From Oxalobacteraceae bacterium (GTDB taxonomy: Bacteria > Pseudomonadota > Gammaproteobacteria > Burkholderiales > Burkholderiaceae_D), in assembly GCA_947374865.1 (NCBI GenBank), contig CANCDR010000001.1, forward strand, positions 434,001-498,000: 64,000 nucleotides of DNA, written 5' to 3'. Position numbers and translations under genes: made by a program. Position 1 is the first letter of the stretch; the number at the start of each line of letters is the position of its first letter. The notes under the pieces were generated by a model, which was not told where the DNA came from, made no database searches, and saw only the letters and a program-made list of their open reading frames with translations. Of the stretch, positions 27,713-36,884 are shown one piece after another.

Positions 27713-28069
27713 ATGCCTCTCACCATGACCTCTACTGGCCTGCAATATGAAGATACCGTCGTCGGCGAAGGCGCCGAAGCCACAGCGGGCGCGCATGTCA
27801 GCGTCCATTACACTGGCTGGCTGCAAAACGATGATGGCAGCGCAGGCGCCAAATTTGACTCCAGCAAAGACCGCGGCCAACCGTTCGATTTCCCGCTCGA
27901 TGCCGGACACGTCATCAAGGGTTGGGATCAGGGCGTGCAGGGAATGAAAATCGGCGGCGTCCGCACGCTGGTGATTCCGGCTGCATTGGGCTACGGCGCG
28001 CGCGGTGCGGGCGGCGTTATCCCACCCAACGCGACGCTGATTTTTGAAGTGGAACTACTGGGCGTTTAA
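27713..28069 (+). CDS. FKBP-type peptidyl-prolyl cis-trans isomerase
   Basis: A 118-residue single-domain FKBP without a signal peptide, so cytoplasmic. The core is textbook: [58 protein letters not shown] and [14 protein letters not shown]. It speeds proline isomerisation during protein folding. The ATG at 27713 follows AAAGGA by five bases. An in-frame extension of 33 codons upstream lacks support. It is convergent with the hydroxyacid dehydrogenase, 31 bases between stops. Confidence 0.96.
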   Translation: MPLTMTSTGLQYEDTVVGEGAEATAGAHVSVHYTGWLQNDDGSAGAKFDSSKDRGQPFDFPLDAGHVIKGWDQGVQGMKIGGVRTLVIPAALGYGARGAGGVIPPNATLIFEVELLGV

Positions 28070-28100
28070 TCGCTTCGCTGTGCACGCGGGAATGCGCAGC

Positions 28101-29084
28101 TCATTTCCGCGGCAGTACTTCCGGATTCAGTAAATTGGGCGGCATTTTGCCCTGCAAGCCGGCGATCAGATTATCGGCCGCGCAATAGGCCATCGCCCGT
28201 CGGGTCGGTGCGGATGCGCTGCCAATGTGCGGCGTGAGAACGACGTTCGATAAAGTCAAAAAATCGGCATGCAGCGCTGGCTCATTTTCAAACACATCCA
28301 GACCGGCGGCAGCCAGCTGCTGGGCGCGCAACGCGGCGATCAGGGCCACATCGTCGACAATGCCGCCGCGCGCAATGTTGATCAGGGTGGCGCTGGGCTT
28401 CATGCGCGCTAATTCCGCGGCACCAATCGCGTGATGCGTGGCAGCTGAGTAAGGCAAGACCAATACCAGATGATCGGCTTGCGCTAACAGCGCTTCTTTG
28501 CTGACCCATTGCGCATCATTGGCGCCCTGCTCTTCATGCGGCGCGAGCCGGGTACGGTTATGGTAAATCACCCGCATGGCAAAACCCTTGGCGCGGCGCG
28601 CAATCGCCTGACCGATGCGACCCATGCCGAGAATACCCAAGGTCGCGCCATGCACATCGGCGCCCAGAAAACCATCGTAAGTCCATTTTTCCCATTTGCC
28701 GGCGCGTAGCCAGTGCTCGGCCTCGGTGACGCGACGGGCAGTCGCCATCAGCAGCGCCCAGGCAAAGTCAGCGGTCGTCTCATTGAGCACATCCGGCGTA
28801 TTGGTGACCGGAATACCGGCCCGCGTTGCGGCGGCCAGGTCGATATTGTTATAACCCACCGCCATGTTGGCGATCACCCGCATGCTCGGGCAGGCCGCAA
28901 TAATATCGGCCGATACCCTCTGGCTGGTATTACAGTACAGACCCACTTTATCGTGCATACGCCGCACCAGCTCGGCGTCGTCAAAGATCCGGTCTTCCTG
29001 ATTGGATTCGACCTCAAAATGCTCGGCAAGATAGGTAATCACGTCGGGAAAAACCGCGCGGGTCATGAGGATTTTAGGTTTCAT
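28101..29084 (-). CDS. D-2-hydroxyacid dehydrogenase (glyoxylate/hydroxypyruvate reductase type)
   Basis: A 327-residue NAD(P)-dependent dehydrogenase. The Rossmann core is marked by LGILGMGRIGQAIARRAKGF; catalytic Arg is in NIARGGIVDD, Glu in DVFENEPALH and His in TPHIGSASAPTRRAM. The order and length fit D-glycerate dehydrogenase/GhrB-like enzymes, which reduce hydroxypyruvate or glyoxylate. This matches functionally with hyi and glycerate kinase a few kilobases away, although it is not in their operon. It lies 18 bases after the antiporter gene on the same strand. Confidence 0.92.
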   Translation of the reverse strand: MKPKILMTRAVFPDVITYLAEHFEVESNQEDRIFDDAELVRRMHDKVGLYCNTSQRVSADIIAACPSMRVIANMAVGYNNIDLAAATRAGIPVTNTPDVLNETTADFAWALLMATARRVTEAEHWLRAGKWEKWTYDGFLGADVHGATLGILGMGRIGQAIARRAKGFAMRVIYHNRTRLAPHEEQGANDAQWVSKEALLAQADHLVLVLPYSAATHHAIGAAELARMKPSATLINIARGGIVDDVALIAALRAQQLAAAGLDVFENEPALHADFLTLSNVVLTPHIGSASAPTRRAMAYCAADNLIAGLQGKMPPNLLNPEVLPRK

Positions 29085-29102
29085 GCAGGCGTCTCAAAAA
29101 AA

Positions 29103-30539
29103 TCAACGGAAAAAGATCCAACTCAGCAAAATAAACAGCGGCAGTAACAGCGCGCACGACCAGACCATATAGCCAAAGAAGGACGGCATGCGAATGCCGC
29201 GTTCCTCGGCGATCGCCCTGACCATCATATTGGGCGCATTGCCAATATACGTGACGGCGCCCATGAATACCGCGCCGCAGGAAATCGCTGCCAGCGTGGT
29301 CGCCAGCGGTCCCATGAGGACGGATGGATCGCCGCCCGCCGCATTGAAAAATACCAGATAGGTCGGGGCATTATCCAGAAACGCTGACAGCAAGCCGGTG
29401 GTCCAAAAAAACATCCAGTTGATCGGCTGGCCCGTGCTGTCATTCACCGCATGATGGACGAAGGCGAAAGCGCCACCCTCCCCGGAACGCAGCATGGCAA
29501 TTACGGGAGTAATGGTCAAGAAAATACCGGCAAACAGTTTGCCGACTTCCAGTATCGGCCCCCAGGAAAATTCATTCCCCAGACGCGCTGATGTCGGCGT
29601 GAGTTTGAGCGAAACAACGATCACGCCGATGAGTGAAATATCGCGCACCAAACCCGGCAGGCCGATCTCTCCACCCGCCAGGGAAAACCGCGTGAGGGGC
29701 TGCCAGAGACCGCTCATGAGCACCAGTCCAACGATACAGGCAAGTAAAATCAGATTGACCTTCCCTTCCAGCCATACAGGTGAATCGGGCGTCTGGTCCA
29801 GCGACGGCGAATAGGCCTCTTCCCGCTGGTGAAAGTAGTAATAATCGAGCGCAAAAAAAAGTAGTAATAAGCTACTGCACAGTATGAGCGTCGGCAGCAA
29901 AATATTTTTCAGTGGCCAGAAAAAATCGACCCCCTGCAAAAAACCCAGAAAGAGCGGCGGATCACCGATCGGTGTGAGCGCACCGCCCGCATTGGCGACT
30001 AAAAAAATAAAGAACACCACAATATGCACCGTATGCCGCCGATTATCATTGGCACGGATAAGCGGACGGATCATCAGCATGGCCGCGCCGGTGGTGCCCA
30101 TCACACTGGCTAACAGCGTACCCAGCGCCAGCAGGCCGGTATTGCGCCAGGGTGTGCCGTGCAGATTACCGCGCACGCAAATGCCGCCGGCGACCACATA
30201 CAGGGCGGTGATTAAAATAATAAAGGGCAGATATTCGCTCAGCCCCGCATGCAGTAGGGTGGTGCTCGCAGTGGGCAGGCCAAACCAGGCGATGCAGGGC
30301 AGCAGGAAGGCCAGCGACCAGGCGCATGTCAGCTTGCCAAAATGCCGGTGCCAAAACTGCGGCGCCAGCAGAGGCCAGAGCGCAATCGACAGCAGCAGTC
30401 CGGCAAATGGCAACGCCCAGGCAAACCCGAGCAAACGACCATCCAGGCCAGCTGCGCAAGCTGGCACCGGTATCAGTAAGGACCCCGCCAGGGCTGACCC
30501 GAGGATCAATTTTGTGCGCGCCAGGCTAGCGGTATGCAT
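29103..30539 (-). CDS. Sodium:proton antiporter-like/CitMHS-type membrane transporter
   Basis: A 478-residue protein with about twelve hydrophobic segments and an N-terminal signal-like stretch. Conserved stretches include GTLLASVMGTTGAAMLMIRPLIRAN, ANAGGALTPIGDPPLFLGFLQGV, SAFLDNAPTYLVFFNAAGGD and YIGNAPNMMVRAIAEERGIRMP. The GDPP and DNAP/NAPN motifs match the NhaD/CitMHS ion-transporter superfamily, commonly annotated as sodium:proton antiporter. Ion specificity is not resolvable. A short tandem repeat lies immediately upstream. It is probably transcribed with the hydroxyacid dehydrogenase. Confidence 0.88.
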   Translation of the reverse strand: MHTASLARTKLILGSALAGSLLIPVPACAAGLDGRLLGFAWALPFAGLLLSIALWPLLAPQFWHRHFGKLTCAWSLAFLLPCIAWFGLPTASTTLLHAGLSEYLPFIILITALYVVAGGICVRGNLHGTPWRNTGLLALGTLLASVMGTTGAAMLMIRPLIRANDNRRHTVHIVVFFIFLVANAGGALTPIGDPPLFLGFLQGVDFFWPLKNILLPTLILCSSLLLLFFALDYYYFHQREEAYSPSLDQTPDSPVWLEGKVNLILLACIVGLVLMSGLWQPLTRFSLAGGEIGLPGLVRDISLIGVIVVSLKLTPTSARLGNEFSWGPILEVGKLFAGIFLTITPVIAMLRSGEGGAFAFVHHAVNDSTGQPINWMFFWTTGLLSAFLDNAPTYLVFFNAAGGDPSVLMGPLATTLAAISCGAVFMGAVTYIGNAPNMMVRAIAEERGIRMPSFFGYMVWSCALLLPLFILLSWIFFR

Positions 30540-30565
30540 GCGGTCCCCTGAGGATGGATATCATC

Positions 30566-30600
30566 GTTGTAAGTTCGGCGTTGTAAGTTCGGCGTTGTTA
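30566..30600. repeat. Two and a half tandem copies of a 14-bp unit
   Basis: GTTGTAAGTTCGGC is repeated exactly at 30566-30579 and 30580-30593, followed by a partial GTTGTTA. It lies in the leader region of the antiporter gene, 27-60 bases upstream of its start. Confidence 0.9.
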
Positions 30601-30719
30601 GGCCAACGCTGAGCCGGAGTGTAGCCGAATCAGCATCCGGCGTCGTAAAAATGCGCCGTGCGCCGTGGATTATATGAAAATTGGCGCATTTGCTTATGCG
30701 GATAATATCTAAGCCAGGT

Positions 30720-30748
30720 TTGTGAGATGGGCGGATTTGTCATAAAAT
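30720..30748 (+). promoter_or_regulatory. Sigma-70 promoter for fdxA
   Basis: TTGTGA at 30720-30725 and TAAAAT at 30743-30748 are separated by exactly 17 bases, 58 bases upstream of the fdxA start codon. The remainder of the 266-base divergent gap holds only the tandem repeat noted separately. Confidence 0.6.
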
Positions 30749-30805
30749 ACATGGCTTTGCCGCTTTGAGCGCTCGCCACACCCCTCTTTACCGTTAGGAC
30801 CAGCA

Positions 30806-31129
30806 ATGACTCACGTTGTAACCGAATCCTGCATCAATTGCCGCTACACTGACTGCGTCGATGTATGCCCGGTAGACTGTTTTCGCGAAGGCCCAAACTT
30901 TCTTACCATCGACCCTGACGAGTGTATCGACTGTGCGGTCTGCGTGGCGGAATGCCCGGTCAATGCCATCTTTGCTGAAGAAGACGTGCCAGCCGATCAG
31001 CTCGCATTCATCAAGATTAACGTCGATCTGGCGCGCAAATGGCCATCGATTACCAAAACCAAGTTACCACTGCCTGATGCTGAGAGCTGGAAAGATGTCG
31101 CCGACAAGCTGCCACTTCTGCAGCGCTAA
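30806..31129 (+). CDS. fdxA: Seven-iron ferredoxin
   Basis: A 107-residue ferredoxin of the [3Fe-4S][4Fe-4S] type. The first cluster ligands are in CINCRYTDCVDVCPVDCF, where the CxxC spacing is altered as expected for a 3Fe cluster, and the second set is CIDCAVCVAECPVNAIF. The C-terminal extension (RKWPSITKTKLPLPDAESWKDV) is typical of FdxA. It carries electrons in the cytoplasm. A ferredoxin reductase gene follows after 72 bases, a natural partner. AGGA precedes the ATG by eight bases. Confidence 0.95.
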   Translation: MTHVVTESCINCRYTDCVDVCPVDCFREGPNFLTIDPDECIDCAVCVAECPVNAIFAEEDVPADQLAFIKINVDLARKWPSITKTKLPLPDAESWKDVADKLPLLQR

Positions 31130-31201
31130 ACCGGGCAATCAAGGCAGCAGATTAGTCGCTATTTAAGCTTAGGCACGCATTCAACAGGATCGCCACGTCG
31201 T

Positions 31202-32290
31202 ATGAACACCAGCACTCTTTCCGTATCGCCCTCCGCGCAGGCTTCCCAGGCGCCGCTCGATGTTGACGCGGTGATCATTGGCGCCGGCCCGGTAGGCCTG
31301 TTTCAGGTTTTTGAACTTGGCCTGCTTGAAATCAAGGCGCACATCATCGATTCGCTGCAGTCTGTTGGCGGACAATGCGTCGAACTTTATCCCGACAAGC
31401 CGATTTACGACATCCCTGCCGTGCCAGTCTGCACCGGCCAGGAACTGACCGACAATTTATTAAAGCAGATCGCACCATTTGATCCGACCTTTCACCTCGG
31501 GCAAGAAGTCACCCTGGTCGAAAAACGCGAAGACGGACGCTTTAATCTTGAAACGTCCACCGGCACCCGCTTTATTACCAAGACGATTTTCATCGCCGCC
31601 GGCGTGGGCTCGTTTCAGCCGCGCACCTTAAAAGTCGATGGTATCGAGCAGTTCGAGGGTGGCCAGTTGGCCTACCGCGTCAAGGACCCTGCGCAGTACC
31701 ACGGCAAAAATCTGGTGATCTGCGGCGGTGGCGATTCGGCGCTCGATTGGGCGCTCAACTTTGTCGGTAAAGCTGAATCAGTCATTCTTCTGCATCGGCG
31801 CGATGAATTCCGCGCCGCGCCAGCCTCGGTCGCCAAGATGCGCGACTTGTGCGAACAATTTGAGATGCAGCTCCTGATTGGTCAGGTCAGCGGCTTCGAA
31901 ACCCAGTCCGATCGTCTGTCAGAAATCAAAGTGACTGGCCCGGATGGCGTTACCCGCCGCCTGCCACTGGATCAACTGCTGGTCTTTTTTGGTCTCTCAC
32001 CCAAGCTGGGCCCGATCGCTGACTGGGGCCTCGACATTGAGCGCAAACAACTCAAGGTCGTGAGCACCGAAAAATTCGAGACCAATGTACCGGGCATTTT
32101 TGCCGTGGGCGATATCAACACCTACCCAGGCAAGAAAAAACTGATTTTGTCAGGCTTCCACGAGGCGGCCCTGGCGGCCTTTGGTGCAGCGGCCTACATT
32201 TTCCCGGACAAAAAAATCCATATGCAATACACAACAACTTCGCCCAAGCTGCATAAAATCCTCGGTGTCGACAGCCCCGTATTTGACTAA
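31202..32290 (+). CDS. Ferredoxin-NADP+ reductase, thioredoxin-reductase-like
   Basis: A 362-residue two-dinucleotide-binding flavoprotein. FAD is bound by [19 protein letters not shown] and NADPH by [17 protein letters not shown] followed by HRRDEFRAA. The C-terminal [28 protein letters not shown] closes the FAD site. There is no CxxC redox pair, which separates it from thioredoxin reductase and places it with the TrxR-like ferredoxin reductases. The C-terminal tail (residues 335-362) stacks on the flavin in relatives. It sits directly after fdxA, so the two probably form an electron-transfer pair. Confidence 0.92.
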   Translation: MNTSTLSVSPSAQASQAPLDVDAVIIGAGPVGLFQVFELGLLEIKAHIIDSLQSVGGQCVELYPDKPIYDIPAVPVCTGQELTDNLLKQIAPFDPTFHLGQEVTLVEKREDGRFNLETSTGTRFITKTIFIAAGVGSFQPRTLKVDGIEQFEGGQLAYRVKDPAQYHGKNLVICGGGDSALDWALNFVGKAESVILLHRRDEFRAAPASVAKMRDLCEQFEMQLLIGQVSGFETQSDRLSEIKVTGPDGVTRRLPLDQLLVFFGLSPKLGPIADWGLDIERKQLKVVSTEKFETNVPGIFAVGDINTYPGKKKLILSGFHEAALAAFGAAAYIFPDKKIHMQYTTTSPKLHKILGVDSPVFD

Positions 32291-32316
32291 TCGCCGCATC
32301 GTAGAGTGTTTCCTGC

Positions 32317-32348
32317 AACGCGCCTTGCTCTTCAGCCAGGCGCGTTTT
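32317..32348 (+). terminator. Likely terminator after the ferredoxin reductase gene
   Basis: AACGCGCCT at 32317-32325 pairs perfectly with AGGCGCGTT at 32338-32346, followed by TT. The T tract is short, so strength is uncertain. Confidence 0.6.
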
Positions 32349-32568
32349 GCATTTCTGGCATTCAATGCTGACAATCCACAGGCTTTTTTTACGCCCCGTA
32401 CCCTTTCTTTCCCGTCTTTTACGCAAATCTGATCACAACTAAAATCAAAATGTCCCAAAAAGTGCTATTGTGCGGTGACTCAAATGGTTTTCGAAAAAGG
32501 TCATTTTGTGTATAAACAGGCAAAATAATCGATTTTAAGAGCGCAAAACGGCACTAATTCACTTTTTA

Positions 32569-32586
32569 TAAAATACTGCATTGCAG
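32569..32586 (+). promoter_or_regulatory. phaZ leader with -10-like element and TGC-N3-GCA box
   Basis: TAAAAT at 32569-32574 is followed directly by CTGCATTGCAG at 32576-32586, an 11-bp perfect palindrome around one central base that contains TGCATTGCA. The TGC-N3-GCA core is shared with the two boxes at the phaP promoter. I see no convincing -35 element. The rest of the 350-base interval (32349-32568) is AT-rich with no supported gene. Confidence 0.5.
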
Positions 32587-32641
32587 CAAATTTGATTTGC
32601 GTCCACAATGCGCTATCAGGCAACATCACGAAGAGGTCGAT

Positions 32642-33877
32642 ATGCTTTATCAGCTGCACGAATTCAACCGCACTATGTTGAACCCACTTATTCAGTGGGC
32701 GGAAGCATCGTCCAAACTCTTTAGTAATCCCATATCGCCACTCACGCACACCCCGTTTGCCCAACGGATTGCAGCTGGCTACGAATTGATCTACCGCCTC
32801 GGCAAAGACTACATCAAGCCTGAGTTTGGGATTACCGAAGTCAAGGTCGGCACGAAGCAGGTGGGGATCATTGAAGAAGCGGCGCTGGTCAAAGATTTTT
32901 GTAAGCTGATCCACTTTCGCAAGGATTTGAGCGACAAAGCCCGCAAGGATTTAAAGCAGCCCACCATATTGCTGGTGGCACCCTTGTCTGGTCATCATTC
33001 CACGCTCTTGCGCGACACCGTACGCAGCCTGCTCGAAGAGCATGACGTCTACATCACCGATTGGATCGATGCGCGGATGGTGCCAATGACGGCCGGCAGT
33101 TTTCATCTGCATGACTACATCTATTATGTGCAGGACTTCATCCGATTTCTCGGCCCGAATGTGCATGTAGTGTCGGTGTGCCAGCCAACGGTGCCGGTGC
33201 TGGCAGCGATCTCGCTGATGGCGACCGCGAAAGATCCCATGCTGCCCAAGTCCATGACCATGATGGGTGGGCCAATCGATCCGCGCAAATCACCGACTCA
33301 GGTGAATGATCTGGCAACGACCAAGCCCTACTCATGGTTCGAAAATAAAGTGATCTACAGTGTGCCCGCTAACTACCCGGGCTCTGGTCGTCGGGTTTAT
33401 CCTGGCTTCTTGCAGCATGCGGGCTTTGTGGCGATGAACCCTAGCCGCCACGCACAGAGTCACTGGGATTTTTACATGCACCTGCGTGAAGGCGATAACG
33501 AGTCCGCCGAAGAGCATCGCAAATTTTACGACGAATACAACGCGGTACTCGACATGCCCGCTGAGTATTACCTCGATACGATCAAGACGGTATTCCAGGA
33601 TTTCGATTTACCGCGCGGTACCTGGATGGTCGAAGACAAACTGGTGCGTCCACAAGACATCAAAACCGTGGCTCTGCTGACGGTGGAAGGTGAGCTGGAT
33701 GATATTTCCGGTTCCGGTCAGACCCGCGCTGCGCTGGATTTGTGTTCGTCGATTCCGGCCGCGCGCAAGGAACATTTTGAAGCCGAAAAATGCGGTCACT
33801 ACGGTATTTTCGCTGGCCGACGCTGGCGCGAAGTGATCTCGCCAAAAATTGGCGCATTTATCAAGGCACATGCCTGA
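32642..33877 (+). CDS. phaZ: Intracellular polyhydroxyalkanoate depolymerase
   Basis: A 411-residue alpha/beta-hydrolase of the intracellular PhaZ type. There is no signal peptide. The nucleophile elbow is VVSVCQPTVPV, with Cys180 in place of Ser, as in the Ralstonia PhaZa enzymes. TILLVAPLSGHHSTLLRDTV precedes it, and the C-terminal GHYGIFAGRRWRE carries the catalytic His. It releases hydroxybutyrate from native granules. I chose ATG 32642 with GAAGAGG ahead of it; an in-frame start 45 bases earlier is less good. A palindromic TGC-N3-GCA box sits at its leader. Confidence 0.93.
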   Translation: MLYQLHEFNRTMLNPLIQWAEASSKLFSNPISPLTHTPFAQRIAAGYELIYRLGKDYIKPEFGITEVKVGTKQVGIIEEAALVKDFCKLIHFRKDLSDKARKDLKQPTILLVAPLSGHHSTLLRDTVRSLLEEHDVYITDWIDARMVPMTAGSFHLHDYIYYVQDFIRFLGPNVHVVSVCQPTVPVLAAISLMATAKDPMLPKSMTMMGGPIDPRKSPTQVNDLATTKPYSWFENKVIYSVPANYPGSGRRVYPGFLQHAGFVAMNPSRHAQSHWDFYMHLREGDNESAEEHRKFYDEYNAVLDMPAEYYLDTIKTVFQDFDLPRGTWMVEDKLVRPQDIKTVALLTVEGELDDISGSGQTRAALDLCSSIPAARKEHFEAEKCGHYGIFAGRRWREVISPKIGAFIKAHA

Positions 33878-33902
33878 TCCTGATCTGATGGTCCTGCATC
33901 GT

Positions 33903-33933
33903 AAAAAGCCGTTCGCATTGAACGGCTTTTTTT
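33903..33933 (+). terminator. Rho-independent terminator after phaZ
   Basis: AAAAAGCCGTTC at 33903-33914 pairs with GAACGGCTTTTT at 33920-33931, with a five-base loop and further T residues. Confidence 0.92.
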
Positions 33934-33994
33934 ATTCCACCGCGCCTGGCCTTATAATCGGGGCTTGATTCCTGATTCTACCGATTTCGCCACC

Positions 33995-34681
33995 ATGCCC
34001 CCCGTCGACACACACGCTGCAGATAAATCACTAGCCGACCGGCTGGAAGATTTGCTGCCGCAAACGCAATGCACCAAATGCGGCTATCCGGCCTGCCGGC
34101 CCTATGCCGAAGCGATGGCGCACGGCGCGGCTAGTTATAACCAGTGTCCACCCGGTGGCATCGAAGGCGTAGGGCGTCTGGCGCAGCTGCTGGGCAAACC
34201 GGTGATTCCGCTCAATCCTGTCAATGGCGTCGAAAGACCGCGCCCTGTTGCCGTGATCGACGAAGCGCTGTGCATTGGCTGCACACTCTGTATTCAAGCT
34301 TGTCCGGTCGATGCGATTCTGGGCGCGGCCAAACAAATGCATACCGTGATCGCCGATCTGTGCACCGGCTGCGATCTGTGTGTTGCGCCCTGCCCGGTCG
34401 ATTGCATCACGATGGTCGAGGTCACGCCGGGTAAAACCGGCTGGGCAGCCTGGTCGCAAGAAGCCGCCGATGCAGCCCGTGCGCGGCATGCTGCGCGGAC
34501 CCTGCGACTGCGCCGCGAACAGCAGGAAAACGATGCACGGCTGGCGGCCAAGGCGGCGGCCAAATTGCAGGAAGTCGACAATAGCCCTGCCTTGAGCGCA
34601 GACGAGATGGCCGAAAAAGCCCGCAAGCGCGCCATTATTCAAGCCGCGATCGAGCGCGCACGGCTTAAGCTCAATACTTAA
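33995..34681 (+). CDS. rnfB: RnfB-like ferredoxin (stand-alone electron transport complex subunit B)
   Basis: A 228-residue protein. The N-terminal Fe-S domain shows [16 protein letters not shown] with a further Cys in NQCPPGG, as in RnfB. Two ferredoxin-type 4Fe-4S clusters follow: [16 protein letters not shown] and [17 protein letters not shown] charged, Ala-rich helical tail fills the last 75 residues. The hydrophobic N-terminal membrane anchor of true RnfB is missing and no other rnf gene is nearby, so it probably acts as a soluble electron carrier. rnfB-nth adjacency is usual in betaproteobacteria. The start is ATG 33995; a TTG at 33965 is less likely. Confidence 0.9.
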   Translation: MPPVDTHAADKSLADRLEDLLPQTQCTKCGYPACRPYAEAMAHGAASYNQCPPGGIEGVGRLAQLLGKPVIPLNPVNGVERPRPVAVIDEALCIGCTLCIQACPVDAILGAAKQMHTVIADLCTGCDLCVAPCPVDCITMVEVTPGKTGWAAWSQEAADAARARHAARTLRLRREQQENDARLAAKAAAKLQEVDNSPALSADEMAEKARKRAIIQAAIERARLKLNT

Positions 34682-34701
34682 GCTCACGACTTAAGCTCAC
34701 T
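34663..34701. repeat. Three tandem copies of a 13-bp unit across the rnfB stop codon
   Basis: CTTAAGCTCAATA (34663-34675), CTTAAGCTCACGA (34676-34688) and CTTAAGCTCACTA (34689-34701) are consecutive, with CTTAAAA beginning a fourth. The first copy encodes the last residues of rnfB and the rest lie between rnfB and nth. Confidence 0.92.
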
Positions 34702-34719
34702 ACTTAAAAAGGAAGGCGT

Positions 34720-35370
34720 ATGAATCGCACCGAACGTCAGGCAATGTTTGAACGTCTGCGAGCAGCCAATCCGCATCCGACTACCGAGCTGGAATACACC
34801 ACGCCCTTTGAACTGCTGATCGCCGTGATTCTGTCAGCCCAGGCGACCGACGTCTCGGTCAACAAGGCGACCCGCGTACTTTACCCGGTGGCCAATACGC
34901 CGGCCGCCATCTATGCGCTTGGCGTCGATGGTCTCATTCCGTATGTGCGGGGGATCGGCCTGTATCGTAACAAAGCTAAAAATATTATCGAAACCTGCCG
35001 CCTGCTGCTGACAGCGCATCAGAGCCAGGTACCACATTCGCGCGCGGCACTGGAGGCGTTGCCGGGCGTCGGACGCAAGACCGCCAACGTGGTCTTGAAT
35101 ACGGCGTTTGGCGAATCGGTGATGGCGGTCGATACGCATATCTTCCGAGTATCTAACCGCACCGGGCTGGCACCTGGTAAAAACGTCGACCAAGTGGAGC
35201 GCAAATTAATGCGCAATGTTCCAGGGGAATTCATGCATGATGCTCATCATTGGCTGATCCTGCATGGCCGCTATACCTGCCTGGCACGCACGCCCAAATG
35301 CTGGAACTGCATGCTGGCAGATTTATGCGATTACCGTCCAAAGACGCCCATGCCGGACAAGGGCGTCTGA
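34720..35370 (+). CDS. nth: Endonuclease III
   Basis: A 216-residue Nth. The helix-hairpin-helix reads LEALPGVGRKTANVVLN with the catalytic Lys, the catalytic Asp is in AVDTHIFRVSNR, and the C-terminal 4Fe-4S cluster is C-x6-C-x2-C-x5-C (CLARTPKCWNCMLADLC). It removes oxidised pyrimidines and nicks AP sites in base excision repair. It follows rnfB by 38 bases with AAGGAAGG ahead of the ATG. It is convergent with the RutE-like gene, with the stop codons adjacent. Confidence 0.97.
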   Translation: MNRTERQAMFERLRAANPHPTTELEYTTPFELLIAVILSAQATDVSVNKATRVLYPVANTPAAIYALGVDGLIPYVRGIGLYRNKAKNIIETCRLLLTAHQSQVPHSRAALEALPGVGRKTANVVLNTAFGESVMAVDTHIFRVSNRTGLAPGKNVDQVERKLMRNVPGEFMHDAHHWLILHGRYTCLARTPKCWNCMLADLCDYRPKTPMPDKGV

Positions 35371-35952
35371 TCAATCGATACGGCAGGCCATTTCGAATAA
35401 CAGACGTGGCAGACGGGGATGGAGTTTTTCTACTTCGCCATAACCCAGGCTGCAGATAAAATTGACGCGGTGCGCCGTACCGGCAAAAAATTCTGCATTC
35501 ACCCGATCGGCATCAAAGCCAGACATCGGACCACAGTCGAGCCCTAGCAAACGCGCTGCCATGATCAGATAAGCGCCCTGCAGAGTGGCGTTACGCAAGG
35601 CTGTTTCGGCAATCTTTTCCGGCTGTCCGGCGAACCAGGAACGTGCATCGGCATGTGGAAAGAGCGTCGGCAGCTGTTCGTAGAATTCCATGTCCATGCC
35701 AATGATGACGGTCACGGGCGCCTTGGCGACCTTGGCTTGATTGCCTTCACTGACACAGGACACCAGCCGCGCTTTGGCGGGGGCGGATTTCACAAACACA
35801 AAACGCGCCGGACTGCAGTTAGCCGACGTCGGCCCCCATTTGAGCAAATCATATAACTCTTGCAGCAGCTGATCGGTAACGGGTTTGTCGGTCCAGTAGT
35901 TATGCGTACGGGCGTTGGCAAACAGACTATCTTGAATCAATTTATCAAACAT
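35371..35952 (-). CDS. Malonic semialdehyde reductase-like nitroreductase (RutE/HadB type)
   Basis: A 193-residue protein from ATG 35952 (GGAAGG eight bases upstream). The flavin-binding opening is [17 protein letters not shown], then [19 protein letters not shown], and the C-terminal half has [20 protein letters not shown] and [20 protein letters not shown]. These match the RutE/HadB branch of nitroreductases, which reduce malonic semialdehyde to 3-hydroxypropionate in pyrimidine breakdown. No other rut gene is present, so the substrate remains open. It is divergent from DUF1841. Confidence 0.88.
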   Translation of the reverse strand: MFDKLIQDSLFANARTHNYWTDKPVTDQLLQELYDLLKWGPTSANCSPARFVFVKSAPAKARLVSCVSEGNQAKVAKAPVTVIIGMDMEFYEQLPTLFPHADARSWFAGQPEKIAETALRNATLQGAYLIMAARLLGLDCGPMSGFDADRVNAEFFAGTAHRVNFICSLGYGEVEKLHPRLPRLLFEMACRID

Positions 35953-36040
35953 AATACGAACCTTCCGGGTTGACGTTATCGGAAACTGCAAAGCCACGTA
36001 CAATCATGGCCAATTCTCGTTTTAGTGTGCACCAGCGACC

Positions 36041-36469
36041 ATGTTTACTCCGTCACAAGATGATGTCCGCCGATTCTTTTGTGAAGTTCAGCAAAAAATC
36101 ATCACCAATGCCATTCTCACGCCGCTCGAAGCCATCGCCCGCGACTGGCTGCAGCAGCATCCAGAGTACCGCGAAATCCTGAGCGATGTCGATGCCGCTC
36201 TTGGCGCCGACTTCAGCGTTGAACGTGGCGACAGCAATCCGTTTCTCCATCTGTCGATGCATCTGTCGATCGCCGAACAGATTTCCATCGATCAGCCACC
36301 CGGCATACGGGCCGCTTATCTGGCGCTGGCTCGCCGCCTCGATTCCGAGCATGCAGCACACCACCAGATCATGGAATGCCTGGGACAAATGCTCTGGACT
36401 TCACAGCGCAATGGCACGCCACCTGACGGCGCAGCCTACATCGACTGTATTCGAAGAAGCGCTTCCTGA
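36041..36469 (+). CDS. DUF1841 family protein
   Basis: A 142-residue cytoplasmic protein of the proteobacterial DUF1841 family, recognisable from MFTPSQDDVRRFFCEVQQK, the central SNPFLHLSMHLSIAEQISIDQP and the C-terminal HHQIMECLGQMLWTSQRNG. No function has been established for the family and no catalytic motif is visible, although the His-rich HLSMHLS and EHAAHHQIMEC are conserved features. It is transcribed alone and ends at a bidirectional terminator. Confidence 0.88.
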   Translation: MFTPSQDDVRRFFCEVQQKIITNAILTPLEAIARDWLQQHPEYREILSDVDAALGADFSVERGDSNPFLHLSMHLSIAEQISIDQPPGIRAAYLALARRLDSEHAAHHQIMECLGQMLWTSQRNGTPPDGAAYIDCIRRSAS

Positions 36470-36483
36470 TGACCGAATAACGC

Positions 36484-36515
36484 AAAAAAAAACCACGACG
36501 CGCGTGGTTTTTTTT
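36484..36515. terminator. Bidirectional terminator between DUF1841 and the cytochrome c gene
   Basis: A9 followed by CCACG pairs with CGTGG followed by T8 (arms about 36491-36497 and 36503-36509). It serves both convergent genes. Confidence 0.9.
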
Positions 36516-36529
36516 CAGCGTGCAGCGTC

Positions 36530-36874
36530 TTAGCGACGAATCACGAGTGTGCCGGGCAAGCTGTGTAAATAAGCCGCCAAATCATTGACTTCCGTTTTGC
36601 TTAATGGCTTGGCCATACCACCCATGATGGCATTGCCGCGACCATTGGCTGGGCCTGCGCCACGTTGGTAGGCGGTCAAGGCATGTTGCAGATAGTCTTG
36701 ATGCTGCCCAGCCAGCTTGGGATAGCTTGGATCGATCGGGCTTTTGAAATCTGCACCATGGCAGGAAGCACAATTATATTTCGCTGCTGCCGCTTTACCG
36801 GCCTCGATATTACCGCCTGCTAAAGCACTGCCGGAAATCAGCAGGGCAGCCAGTGTCAATGTTGTTTTGATCAT
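36530..36874 (-). CDS. Small monoheme cytochrome c, class I
   Basis: A 114-residue protein from ATG 36874, with AAGGTG nine bases upstream. The signal peptide ends at SALAGG. One heme site is present as CASCHG, and the distal Met lies in MGGMAKPLS. The body (YPKLAGQHQDYLQHALTAYQRG) resembles a c4/c5-type half domain. It carries electrons in the periplasm, probably to a terminal oxidase. It lies 10 bases after a sister cytochrome gene, so the two are probably one transcript and products of an old duplication. Confidence 0.92.
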   Translation of the reverse strand: MIKTTLTLAALLISGSALAGGNIEAGKAAAAKYNCASCHGADFKSPIDPSYPKLAGQHQDYLQHALTAYQRGAGPANGRGNAIMGGMAKPLSKTEVNDLAAYLHSLPGTLVIRR

Positions 36875-36884
36875 CAGTTTCACC

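Noticed and set aside
33955..34681. Remnant of a full Rnf complex
   Set aside because: No rnfA, C, D, G or E gene or fragment is near. Stand-alone rnfB next to nth is a normal betaproteobacterial arrangement.
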